DNA from: Chitinophagaceae bacterium
Lineage (GTDB): Bacteria; Bacteroidota; Bacteroidia; Chitinophagales; Chitinophagaceae
DNA: 64,000 nucleotides
NCBI GenBank assembly: GCA_947454235.1
Contig: CANGIY010000002.1
Coordinates: forward strand, 1-64,000
Direction of reading: 5' to 3'
Shown here piece by piece: positions 56,758-64,000 of the stretch. The notes under the pieces were generated by a model. That model searched no databases, was not told where the DNA came from, and worked only from the letters and a program-made list of their open reading frames with translations. A program made the translations under genes and the position numbers. Each line of letters starts with the position of its first letter. Positions within the stretch are counted from its first letter, which is position 1.

Positions 56758-57315
56758 ATGAAGAAAATCAATCTGTACAAAACCTATCTGAATATGGAAA
56801 AGGAAGAAGTCATTCTTTCTTTCAAGGGCGATATCACTAAAGATTTGCTCTCTTCTATATATCAGATTATCGAAAACCGACTTGAGCATGATGCCGAGGA
56901 TCAGAAGCGTAAGAAGAAGTTCTATCATGTGCTCGTAGAATGCCTGCAAAACATGTATCACCATATGGAGTCTCTGAAAGAAATTCCAAATGAAGGTGGT
57001 AAGCAGGCTGCAAGTGCTATTTTTACAATATGCCGCAGCAACGACGGTGGTTACAAAATACTTACCGGTAACTTTATTCTCACTGAAAATGTGGAAGGGC
57101 TTAAAGAACGTATTGAGTACATCAACAACCTTGATCCGGTTAGCCTAAAAGCTTACTACCTGGAAAAACTGAACAGCAATGAGCTTTCTGATAAGGGTGG
57201 GGCAGGCTTAGGTATTATAGATATTGCACGCAAGTCGGGCAACAGAATAGAATATGACTTTGAAGAGGTAAACACACCTTACTCATTTTTTACACTGGCA
57301 GCAAAAATCAATTAA
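56758..57315 (+). CDS. siaB: SiaB-family protein kinase
   Basis: About 185 residues from the ATG at 56758. It has a histidine-kinase-like ATP fold without a sensor: an N-box KFYHVLVECLQNMYHHME and a G-box DKGGAGLGIIDIARKSGN. In Pseudomonas aeruginosa SiaB phosphorylates SiaC at a threonine. The siaC gene follows after 21 bases, so the pair is intact. No PP2C phosphatase (SiaA) or diguanylate cyclase (SiaD) gene is next to it. Confidence 0.83.
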   Translation: MKKINLYKTYLNMEKEEVILSFKGDITKDLLSSIYQIIENRLEHDAEDQKRKKKFYHVLVECLQNMYHHMESLKEIPNEGGKQAASAIFTICRSNDGGYKILTGNFILTENVEGLKERIEYINNLDPVSLKAYYLEKLNSNELSDKGGAGLGIIDIARKSGNRIEYDFEEVNTPYSFFTLAAKIN

Positions 57316-57336
57316 TTAAGTTACAATTTCTCCGCA

Positions 57337-57723
57337 ATGGACAAACTGATAATAGAAGGTACCAACAAGACGCCATATATTTCATTTGATAATACAACCG
57401 GTAATCTTGAAATTTCAGGAAAATCGATACCGGAAAATTCATTTAGCTTTTACCAACCATTGAACCAATGGCTTGAAGAATACCGTGTGGCGCCTGCACA
57501 GGTTACCACATTTAATGTCATTCTTGAATACTTTAACACAAGTTCCTCAAAGTGTTTGCTTGATTTGTTCAGGATTCTGGAGAAAATCCAAAATACCGGC
57601 AAAAGCAGCGTAACCGTAATTTGGAACTTTGAAGAGGGCGACGATGATATGGAAGAAGCAGGGCAAGACTATTCTCAACTCATCAATGGCATTACTTTCA
57701 AGTACGTTACAATCCCTTCTTAG
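57337..57723 (+). CDS. siaC: SiaC-family regulatory phosphoprotein (DUF1987)
   Basis: A 128-residue protein typical of DUF1987 (TPYISFDNTTGNLEISGKS, PENSFSFYQPLNQWLEEY). Thr68 lies in EYFNTSSSK, which lines up in position and context with the SiaC phosphorylation site Thr68 of P. aeruginosa. Dephosphorylated SiaC there binds and activates a diguanylate cyclase. The gene is behind siaB; its stop abuts the murB stop on the other strand. Confidence 0.87.
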   Translation: MDKLIIEGTNKTPYISFDNTTGNLEISGKSIPENSFSFYQPLNQWLEEYRVAPAQVTTFNVILEYFNTSSSKCLLDLFRILEKIQNTGKSSVTVIWNFEEGDDDMEEAGQDYSQLINGITFKYVTIPS

Positions 57724-58728
57724 TTAAGGCCAAATCTGAACTTCCCTTTCCAGGCTGATTTCAAATTTTTCGCGGATCGATTGTATGATAGAATCTGAAA
57801 GCTTGAGTATTTGACTACCTGAAGCATTTTGGTAATTAACCAGCACAAGTGCTTGTTTTTCATGTACTCCAGCGTTTTCATCTCTGTATCCCTTCCAGCC
57901 AGCTTTTTCTATGAGCCAACCTGCAGGTACTTTTACATGGCAGTTGTCAAGCAAGTACCCCGGCATTTGGTTGTATTCGTTTTTAAGGTGTTGGTAATGG
58001 TCGTTTGTGATTTCCGGGTTTTTGAAGAAGCTGCCTGCGTTACCAATTATTGCAGGGTCGGGGAGTTTACTTTTTCTGATAGCTATCACCGAATCCGAAA
58101 CATCTTTTATAGTAGGCATGGTAATTCCCATCGACAATAATTCGGTATTGATAGCACCGTATTCTGTATGCAGAGTATGATTACAGATGGTGAGCTTTAA
58201 AACTATTTCAGTAACAATTATTTGCCCTTTGAGCTGTGTTTTAAATACCGAATCACGATACCCGAAATTGCACTCTGCGTTTGAGAACGTTGTAAAAGAG
58301 TCTGCTTCCCAGTTGTAAAAAGTTACTTTTTCAATTACATCTTTTACTTCAACACCATAGGCCCCAATGTTTTGTATGGGAGCAGCTCCGGCTGTTCCGG
58401 GTATCAGCGAAAGATTTTCAATTCCACCCCAATTGTTGTTTACGCAGTGCATCACTACGTCATGCCAAGTTTCTCCTCCGGCAACTTTTAGCCATACGTG
58501 GTTTTCATTTTGATCAATAACATCTAATCCTTTCAGGTTGTTTTTAACAACACACCCTTCAATATTACCGGTAAGTAAAATATTGCTGCCTCCTCCAAGA
58601 ATGTATTTTTTTTCAGGTACATTCTTCAGCAATTGTAAGTCATTGGTAGTATTTACCTCTAGCCATCTACTCGCCTGAGCATGTAAATGAAACGTATTGA
58701 AATTGTATAGATCCTTGTTGTATTGCAT
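57724..58728 (-). CDS. murB: UDP-N-acetylenolpyruvoylglucosamine reductase
   Basis: A 334-residue FAD enzyme. FAD-binding marks are KYILGGGSNILLTG and LSLIPGTAGAAPIQNIGAYGVEV; the C-terminal part has GNAGSFFKNPEI with the catalytic Ser region and AGWLIEKAGWKGYR. It makes UDP-MurNAc for peptidoglycan. It is of the longer, E. coli-like type I form. The -7 element lies at 58758-58751. Confidence 0.95.
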   Translation of the reverse strand: MQYNKDLYNFNTFHLHAQASRWLEVNTTNDLQLLKNVPEKKYILGGGSNILLTGNIEGCVVKNNLKGLDVIDQNENHVWLKVAGGETWHDVVMHCVNNNWGGIENLSLIPGTAGAAPIQNIGAYGVEVKDVIEKVTFYNWEADSFTTFSNAECNFGYRDSVFKTQLKGQIIVTEIVLKLTICNHTLHTEYGAINTELLSMGITMPTIKDVSDSVIAIRKSKLPDPAIIGNAGSFFKNPEITNDHYQHLKNEYNQMPGYLLDNCHVKVPAGWLIEKAGWKGYRDENAGVHEKQALVLVNYQNASGSQILKLSDSIIQSIREKFEISLEREVQIWP

Positions 58729-58750
58729 TGAGTATGCGGAATTTATAATG

Positions 58751-58758
58751 CAAAGGTA
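58751..58758 (-). promoter_or_regulatory. -7 element for murB
   Basis: TACCTTTG on the minus strand, 22 bases before the ATG at 58728. Confidence 0.6.
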
Positions 58759-58856
58759 ATAGAACCAATTCGTGAACAGCGTAAAATTGAAGTTAGGGGG
58801 TTAAAATCACCTACTAAATAACGCTGTTAAAACTATAATATCAGATTGTCAATGCC

Positions 58857-58864
58857 TACTTTTG
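58857..58864 (+). promoter_or_regulatory. -7 element for the DPP7-like gene
   Basis: TACTTTTG, 20 bases before the ATG at 58885. The 156-base gap to murB holds both divergent promoters. Confidence 0.6.
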
Positions 58865-58884
58865 CGCAGCAAATAAACAATTGA

Positions 58885-61053
58885 ATGAAAAAAACTTTAC
58901 TGTTATTGGCTTCCATTTTTACGTTCATGGGGGCGAAGGCTGACGAGGGGATGTGGATACCTGCGTTGATCAACAAGAATTATGAAGAGATGCAACGCCT
59001 AGGGTTGAAACTCACTCAGCAAGATTTGTACGACATCAACCATGCCAGCATGAAAGATGCGATTTTACAATTTGGCGGAGGTTGTACTGCTGAAATGGTG
59101 TCGCCAAATGGTTTGTTGATTACGAACCACCACTGCGGTTACGATGCAATTGCGGGATTGAGTACAGTTGAACGCAATTTGCTGGACAATGGTTTCTGGG
59201 CGCACAAAATGGATGAGGAATTACCAGCTCCTGGTGTTACGGCTTTGTTCCTTCAGTCAATGATAGATATTACCCAGGAAGTTTTGACAGAAGTTGGATC
59301 AGCAAAGGGTGAAGAATACACTAAGAAATTTGAGGAGGTTAAAAAGAAAATTGAAGCACGCGAAAACAATGGAGGAAAACTCGTTGCTAATGTAAAAGAC
59401 TATTTCAATGGCAACCAATTCTTCCTACTTATTTATAAAAGGTACACCGATGTAAGGTTAGTGGGTAATCCTCCAAGATGCCTTGGTAAATTTGGTGGCG
59501 ACGTTGACAACTGGATGTGGCCACGTCATACTGCCGATTTCTCTATGTTCAGGATTTATGCTGATGAGAACAATGAGCCAAGACCGTACAACGTTAAAAA
59601 CACACCATACCACCCTAAAAAATACTTGCCTATTTCTATCAAGGGTGTTGAAGAAGGCGATTATGCGATGATTTTTGGTTACCCGGGTCGTACCAATCGC
59701 TACGAAACATCTTATGGTGTTGATTTGTCTATCAATGTTACCAATCCGGCTATTGTTGCTATCAGAACACTTCGTTTAGATATCATGAAGCGTCACATGG
59801 ATCAGGATAAATCAGTTTATCTGAAATTGACAAGTATGTATTCTTCAGTTGCAAACTACTGGAAATACTACATTGGTCAAACAGAACAATTGAAACGCCT
59901 GAATGTAATTGACGACAAACGCAAAAATGAAAAAGCGTTCACTGCCTGGGAATCAACAGCATCACTTCCTGCTGACCTAATGGATAGTTTTGCTGCTATT
60001 TATAAAAATTATGGCCCTTATGCTAAACACGCTGTGTATTATGGCGAGTGTTTCAGAGCAAGTGCACTCACTAAAATGGCGGCTATCATGAAGCCATTGT
60101 ACACCTACTACGAGAAAAATGAAAAGCCAAATGCAGATAGCATTAAGGCTATTGTTGCTAAAATAAAAGCTGAACGCAGAGGTATTGCCAAAACATTTGA
60201 CTTAGGCACTGAGAAAGAACTTTTCGCTGCAATGACAAAGATGTATCATGATAGCGTTGAAAAATCTCAATTGCCAGATATTTATGCGTCTGTGATCCTC
60301 TCTAAAAAGTATATGGATGCCAAAGATAAATCAGGTTCAATGGCAGCTTACGAGAAATTCACAGAAGATGTATTTGCGCATACCTTCCTGATTGATAGTA
60401 ATGCTTTCAACAAGTTTTGTGACAACCCATCATTTGCGGCACTTAAGAATGATGCTGCTGTAAATTATGCGATGAGTTTCATGAACAACTATTCTAAAAA
60501 CTACCAATCGAAAATTGAAGGCTTTGCTACTAAAAAAGCTGAATACGCTAGAGAATACCTTAAACAATACCGTTTTTGGCGCTCTGACAAAATGTTGTCT
60601 CCTGATGCTAACTCTACCATGAGGATTACTTACGGTAAAGTAAAAGGTTACAACCCACAAGATGGTTTGCATGCTAACTTCTACACTACAATTGATGGTT
60701 TGATAGCAAAATACAAGCCGGGTAACGATGATTTTGAAGTGCCTAAAGAAGTGATTGAGCTTTATAACAAAAAAGACTTTGGCCAGTATGCTGATGCTGA
60801 TGGTACGCTACATACATGTTTCGTTACAACCAACGATATTACCGGTGGCAATTCGGGTAGCCCTTGTATAAATGGCGACGGTGAATGGATTGGTACTGCG
60901 TTTGATGGCAATTGGGAAGCTATGAGTGGCGATATTGCATTTGACAAAAAATACAAGCGTACCATTGTTTGTGATGCACGTTATGTGTTGTTCCTGATTG
61001 ATAAATTAGGACACGCTGATAACATCATTAAGGAAATGGATATCAGGAAATAG
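58885..61053 (+). CDS. Family S46 dipeptidyl-peptidase, DPP7-like
   Basis: A 722-residue exported serine peptidase with signal peptide (LLLLASIFTFMGAKA). Triad regions are TNHHCGYDAI (His 82 or 83), GGDVDNWMWPRHTADF (Asp) and GGNSGSP with Ser657. Position 675, 18 residues after the Ser, is Gly, as in DPP7; the acidic-specific DPP11 has Arg there. That predicts preference for hydrophobic P1 residues. It releases dipeptides in the periplasm that the POT transporter could import. Confidence 0.92.
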   Translation: MKKTLLLLASIFTFMGAKADEGMWIPALINKNYEEMQRLGLKLTQQDLYDINHASMKDAILQFGGGCTAEMVSPNGLLITNHHCGYDAIAGLSTVERNLLDNGFWAHKMDEELPAPGVTALFLQSMIDITQEVLTEVGSAKGEEYTKKFEEVKKKIEARENNGGKLVANVKDYFNGNQFFLLIYKRYTDVRLVGNPPRCLGKFGGDVDNWMWPRHTADFSMFRIYADENNEPRPYNVKNTPYHPKKYLPISIKGVEEGDYAMIFGYPGRTNRYETSYGVDLSINVTNPAIVAIRTLRLDIMKRHMDQDKSVYLKLTSMYSSVANYWKYYIGQTEQLKRLNVIDDKRKNEKAFTAWESTASLPADLMDSFAAIYKNYGPYAKHAVYYGECFRASALTKMAAIMKPLYTYYEKNEKPNADSIKAIVAKIKAERRGIAKTFDLGTEKELFAAMTKMYHDSVEKSQLPDIYASVILSKKYMDAKDKSGSMAAYEKFTEDVFAHTFLIDSNAFNKFCDNPSFAALKNDAAVNYAMSFMNNYSKNYQSKIEGFATKKAEYAREYLKQYRFWRSDKMLSPDANSTMRITYGKVKGYNPQDGLHANFYTTIDGLIAKYKPGNDDFEVPKEVIELYNKKDFGQYADADGTLHTCFVTTNDITGGNSGSPCINGDGEWIGTAFDGNWEAMSGDIAFDKKYKRTIVCDARYVLFLIDKLGHADNIIKEMDIRK

Positions 61054-61159
61054 TTTTTTTCATTTTTATCTGAATGGCAGGCTGTTATGGTCTGCCATTT
61101 TTGTTTGAAAATGTGTAAAAAAACACACGGTTGAGATTCACTAACTAACCAATTTATTT

Positions 61160-61167
61160 TAAATTTG
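61160..61167 (+). promoter_or_regulatory. -7 element directly before the 61172 gene
   Basis: TAAATTTG, then CGAT and the ATG at 61172: a 4-base gap that predicts a leaderless message. Confidence 0.6.
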
Positions 61168-61171
61168 CGAT

Positions 61172-61435
61172 ATGGAATTTGCGGAAATTACACAGGACGA
61201 TCTTTTTGATCTTGGTTTTGAGCCAATGGAGACAGGTAATACTAAGTCGATCCACTACGAACATCAAGTGTTGGGTATTGTGCTTTGGAAAGGTATGTTC
61301 AATCCCGATCCTGCTTCACGTTTTTGGAAAATGGGCTATGGTAAAGATAAAATTCAATTCGAATCACTCGATGAGTTGAAAGCTTTCATGGCTGTAAGAA
61401 TCGAAGAATTGACGAAGTTGGCGGGAGAAGAATAA
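61172..61435 (+). CDS. Small conserved-looking cytoplasmic protein, unknown
   Basis: An 87-residue acidic protein without signal or membrane segment (start MEFAEITQDDLFDLGFEPME, later MFNPDPASRFWKMGYGKD). Coding is supported by the exact -7 element 4 bases before the ATG and by the tight link to the next gene. I do not recognise a family. Confidence 0.6.
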   Translation: MEFAEITQDDLFDLGFEPMETGNTKSIHYEHQVLGIVLWKGMFNPDPASRFWKMGYGKDKIQFESLDELKAFMAVRIEELTKLAGEE

Positions 61436-61463
61436 GTTTCTTTTTCATTCAACATACAAGATA

Positions 61464-61814
61464 ATGTACGAACATAAGAGTAAGCCGCTGGCGCCGAAAC
61501 ATGTTTTTGTGGCAAGAGTCATAAAGAACCTGGTCATTGCCAGCGTTATTTTATTTTTGTGTTTGCTCATAGGTATATTAGGTTACCACTACATTGCCCA
61601 CATTAGTTGGATCGATTCCATCCACAATGCATCGATGATTTTGAGCGGCATGGGTCCGGTAGCTAATATTGACAACGTAGCCGGAAAATTGTTTTCATCC
61701 GCTTACGCCCTTTTTAGTGGGGTGGCTTTCATTACTAATATCGGTATTTTACTTACCCCAATAGCGCATCGCATTTTTCACACCCTCCATTGCGATAACC
61801 CGCACGGTAATTAA
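61464..61814 (+). CDS. Two-helix membrane protein, ion-channel-like
   Basis: A 116-residue protein with two membrane helices (VIKNLVIASVILFLCLLIGILGYHYIAHI and AYALFSGVAFITNIGILLTPI) and between them a short re-entrant-like stretch SIHNASMILSGMGPV. The helix-loop-helix layout and the terminal GVAFITNIGILL resemble the pore unit of 2TM potassium channels, but the filter TVGYG is not present. It lies 28 bases after the 61172 gene. Function is open. Confidence 0.55.
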   Translation: MYEHKSKPLAPKHVFVARVIKNLVIASVILFLCLLIGILGYHYIAHISWIDSIHNASMILSGMGPVANIDNVAGKLFSSAYALFSGVAFITNIGILLTPIAHRIFHTLHCDNPHGN

Positions 61815-61832
61815 CAAAAACAATATTGCCCA

Positions 61833-61866
61833 TTGAAGGGCAGCCTGTATTAAACAGGTAATTTTG
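61833..61866 (+). promoter_or_regulatory. Promoter of the thioesterase gene
   Basis: TTG (61833-61835), a 23-base spacer and TAATTTTG (61859-61866), 16 bases before the ATG at 61883. A small hairpin CCTGT/ACAGG (61844-61858) lies between the two elements. Confidence 0.55.
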
Positions 61867-61882
61867 CGCTACAATTTATTTC

Positions 61883-62344
61883 ATGAGTTACAAAGAAATT
61901 CCACAGGGCAAAGTTCTAAGCTGGATCAAGGAAACGTTTGAAGGTAAGAAAGTGACGGAATCACGCTCTCCGGCGGGCAACTGGCTTGCCTTTACTTTAG
62001 AAAGTATTTCAAAAGGCGAAGCGGTATTAAAAGTGGAAGTTCGTAATGAAATGACAAACCCTTATGGCAATATTCATGGCGGTATGATGAGCCTTGTTAT
62101 TGATGAAGCTATTGGATGGGGAGTAGTTTCTATGGATACAGAAACCCATTACACATCACTTACCCTTAATGTCGATTTCCTTTATTCGCTGAAAGAAGGC
62201 GAGTACTTGCGCGCACATTCAAAAGTATTAAGGGTAGGTAAGAAAATTATTAATGTTGAATGCCATGTCTATGATATGAACGGCAGAATATTAGCGCGAG
62301 GTAATAGCAATCTTATTGCTACGGGCATGGAATTTGTCAATTAA
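61883..62344 (+). CDS. PaaI-family hotdog-fold thioesterase
   Basis: A 153-residue hotdog-fold protein. The PaaI mark MTNPYGNIHGGMMSLVIDEAIGWG contains the catalytic-region Asn, His-Gly-Gly and Asp/Glu, and SLTLNVDFLYSLKEGEYL follows. It should hydrolyse acyl-CoA thioesters; phenylacetate genes are not visible, so the physiological substrate is unknown. Confidence 0.85.
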   Translation: MSYKEIPQGKVLSWIKETFEGKKVTESRSPAGNWLAFTLESISKGEAVLKVEVRNEMTNPYGNIHGGMMSLVIDEAIGWGVVSMDTETHYTSLTLNVDFLYSLKEGEYLRAHSKVLRVGKKIINVECHVYDMNGRILARGNSNLIATGMEFVN

Positions 62345-62437
62345 CTTTTAGTTTAAAAACGTTATGGCTTTCTTAAAGTAAGAAAGCCACCAATGCTGTT
62401 TTCATGTGTTTGCGTCTTTTTTATAAAAGGTAAACAT

Positions 62438-64000
62438 ATGAGAAAGGTAGTTATTTTATTGATAATAGTGCTTGGCTATTTTAAGGCAAATGCGGGAAAA
62501 ATTAAAGGTGAAGTTATTGACCCCAAAAAACGCGAACCTATAATTAACGCCAAAGTTCAGGCCTTCAAAGATTCGAACCAAAAAGGCGTTACAATTACAA
62601 ATATTGATGGAGAATATTTATTTGACTCCTTAGAAGAAGGTACCTATACATTAGTTTATACTCACCCAGAATATAAACAAAAAACAATAACTGGTGTAAT
62701 TGTTACGCTTAACGGAGTTGCCGAAATTAATGCGAAGATGTCAAACGGAGATTTGACAGCCGTTGTCGTGTATAGCAAACCATTAATTGCCAATAGAAAA
62801 GCTCTTAGAAAAGCCCCGGTTGTTCAAACCGCAGATTTAATAACGACCGCTGCAGGCGTGCGCCAAAGTAAAAGAAGTGGCAGTTTGCTATATAGCGATG
62901 GAGGAAGAGGTACAGGCAACGTATTTATAATAGATGGAGTACAAGTTAGGGGTTCAAGCGGTATTATAATAAATAGCAAGACAGAAGAAAGTTATAAGAA
63001 GGTAGAACGTAACGATTTCAAAAACGTGTTGACTGCTCCGGTTTCTACGATGTCAGTAGATGTTGATAGGGCTTCATATTCCAACATAAGACGTTTTTTA
63101 AATGATGACGAGTTACCGCCAGCAGATGCAGTGAGGGTAGAGGAAATGGTAAACTATTTCGACTATACTTACGCCCAACCACAAGGAAATGCTCCGGTGG
63201 CATTCGAGACAAATTTATCAAATTGCCCCTGGGACAGTCAACACCAACTGTTGCACATAGGCATACAAGCAAAAAATGTAAACACAGAAGATATTCCTCC
63301 TTCCAATATCGTTTTTCTTGTTGATGTTTCAGGTTCAATGATGGAGGAAAACAAACTGCCACTGGTTCAAGCTAGTTTGAATTTACTTGTTGATCAACTT
63401 CGTAAGCAAGATAAAATTTCATTGGTTGTTTATGCGGGAAATGCTGGATTGGTCTTGCCTCCAACAGCCGGGGATGAAAAAACCAAAATTAAAAATGCAA
63501 TTAATCAGCTAGTTGCAGGTGGCTCAACAGCCGGCGGAGAAGGTATTTTATTAGCCTACAAAATAGCCTCAGAAAACTTTATAAAAGGTGGTAACAATAG
63601 GGTAGTTCTATGTACCGATGGTGATTTTAATGTTGGGGTTACAAGCAACAGTGAACTGGAAAAGCTAATTGTTGAAAAACGCAAAACAGGGGTGTTTCTT
63701 ACTTGTTTAGGTTTCGGTATGGGTAATTATAAAGACGACCGCATGGAAATGCTGGCTGACAAGGGCAATGGAAATTACAATTATATCGATAATGAATCGG
63801 AAGCAAATAAAACTATGGTTAAAGAGTTTGGCGGAACTATGTTCACTGTTGCCAAAGATGTAAAATGCCAGATTGAATTTAACCCCAATTTTGTGAGTGG
63901 GTACCGCCTGATAGGCTATGAAAACAGGATATTGAACACTGAAGATTTCAAGGACGATGCCAAAGACGCGGGTGACATGGGCGCTGGTCATTCTGTAACT
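62438..64000 (+). CDS. VWA-domain protein with carboxypeptidase-like start (partial)
   Basis: The frame is open from ATG 62438 to the window end (521 codons, no stop), so the C-terminus is missing. After a signal peptide (VVILLIIVLGYFKANA) come a carboxypeptidase-regulatory-like domain (about 21-100), a stretch resembling a TonB plug (VVQTADLITTAAGV ... GGRGTGNVFIIDGVQVRG, about 125-175), a YfbK-type N-domain (MSVDVDRASYSNIRRFLNDD) and a von Willebrand A domain with MIDAS DVSGS at 296-300. Likely a surface or periplasmic metal-dependent binding protein; ligand unknown. Confidence 0.8.
   Translation, partial: MRKVVILLIIVLGYFKANAGKIKGEVIDPKKREPIINAKVQAFKDSNQKGVTITNIDGEYLFDSLEEGTYTLVYTHPEYKQKTITGVIVTLNGVAEINAKMSNGDLTAVVVYSKPLIANRKALRKAPVVQTADLITTAAGVRQSKRSGSLLYSDGGRGTGNVFIIDGVQVRGSSGIIINSKTEESYKKVERNDFKNVLTAPVSTMSVDVDRASYSNIRRFLNDDELPPADAVRVEEMVNYFDYTYAQPQGNAPVAFETNLSNCPWDSQHQLLHIGIQAKNVNTEDIPPSNIVFLVDVSGSMMEENKLPLVQASLNLLVDQLRKQDKISLVVYAGNAGLVLPPTAGDEKTKIKNAINQLVAGGSTAGGEGILLAYKIASENFIKGGNNRVVLCTDGDFNVGVTSNSELEKLIVEKRKTGVFLTCLGFGMGNYKDDRMEMLADKGNGNYNYIDNESEANKTMVKEFGGTMFTVAKDVKCQIEFNPNFVSGYRLIGYENRILNTEDFKDDAKDAGDMGAGHSVT

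Noticed and set aside
62365-62388. Hairpin GGCTTTCTT/AAGAAAGCC after the thioesterase gene
   Set aside because: Good stem, but no T-run follows; it may be a weak or Rho-aided end and is not called as an intrinsic terminator.

Overview
The window reads as chromosomal DNA of a free-living Bacteroidota bacterium, most likely of the Chitinophagales or a close relative (inference). Evidence seen directly: two secreted proteins end in type IX secretion sorting tails, an S46 dipeptidyl-peptidase is present, Kdo/LPS genes are present, and many genes carry the Bacteroidota -7 promoter element TAnnTTTG, often a few bases before the start codon. I see no transposase, integrase, phage gene or CRISPR array. 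This is core-like sequence with a few lineage-specific proteins.

Layout. 0.1-5.0 kb: a minus-strand tripartite drug-efflux operon (tetR, TolC-like, EmrA-like, EmrB-like) whose promoter lies under two palindromic operators. 5.2-7.8 kb: a monofunctional peptidoglycan transglycosylase, a DUF922 protein and two tandem paralogous envelope proteins. 7.9-14.3 kb: a minus-strand surface-polysaccharide group (acyltransferase, metallo-beta-lactamase-fold hydrolase, O-antigen ligase-like protein, Wzz-like protein, glycosyltransferase) with prfA inside it. A tRNA-Arg(CCT) follows. 14.8-21.1 kb: a large PKD-repeat type IX secretion cargo, a hairpin- and repeat-rich intergenic region, a flotillin-like SPFH protein and an 830-base AT-rich spacer. 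21.1-29.9 kb: a small secreted protein, a TMTC-like membrane glycosyltransferase with TPRs, kdsA, birA, rsfS-ftsH, anmK and dps. 30.1-36.1 kb: a SRAP protein, an ABC exporter, a FkbH-like HAD protein, a PqqB-like hydrolase and a flavodoxin-fold reductase.

36.3-42.1 kb is a phosphate module (porin, pstSCAB, phoU) with a terminator hairpin after the porin gene and a long inverted repeat spanning the predicted pstC start. 42.2-49.2 kb holds pdhA, a TPR membrane protein, GNAT-like proteins, tsaE, lspA, zapA and a two-gene operon pairing a POT peptide transporter with an arginyl-transferase-like protein. 49.3-58.7 kb has purD, an M32 carboxypeptidase, another type IX cargo, a stand-alone fusA, an orphan SiaB/SiaC signalling pair and murB. 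58.9-64.0 kb has a DPP7-type peptidase, two small hypothetical genes, a thioesterase and a VWA protein cut by the window end.

Themes: envelope building (mtgA, murB, anmK, kdsA, lspA, O-antigen genes), peptide use (DPP7, M32, POT), phosphate uptake and translation/quality control (prfA, fusA, rsfS, ftsH). The items most worth a second look are the pstC inverted repeat, SiaB/SiaC without neighbouring SiaA/SiaD, the apparent leaderless promoters, the four-module SPFH protein and the VWA protein with a TonB-plug-like stretch.
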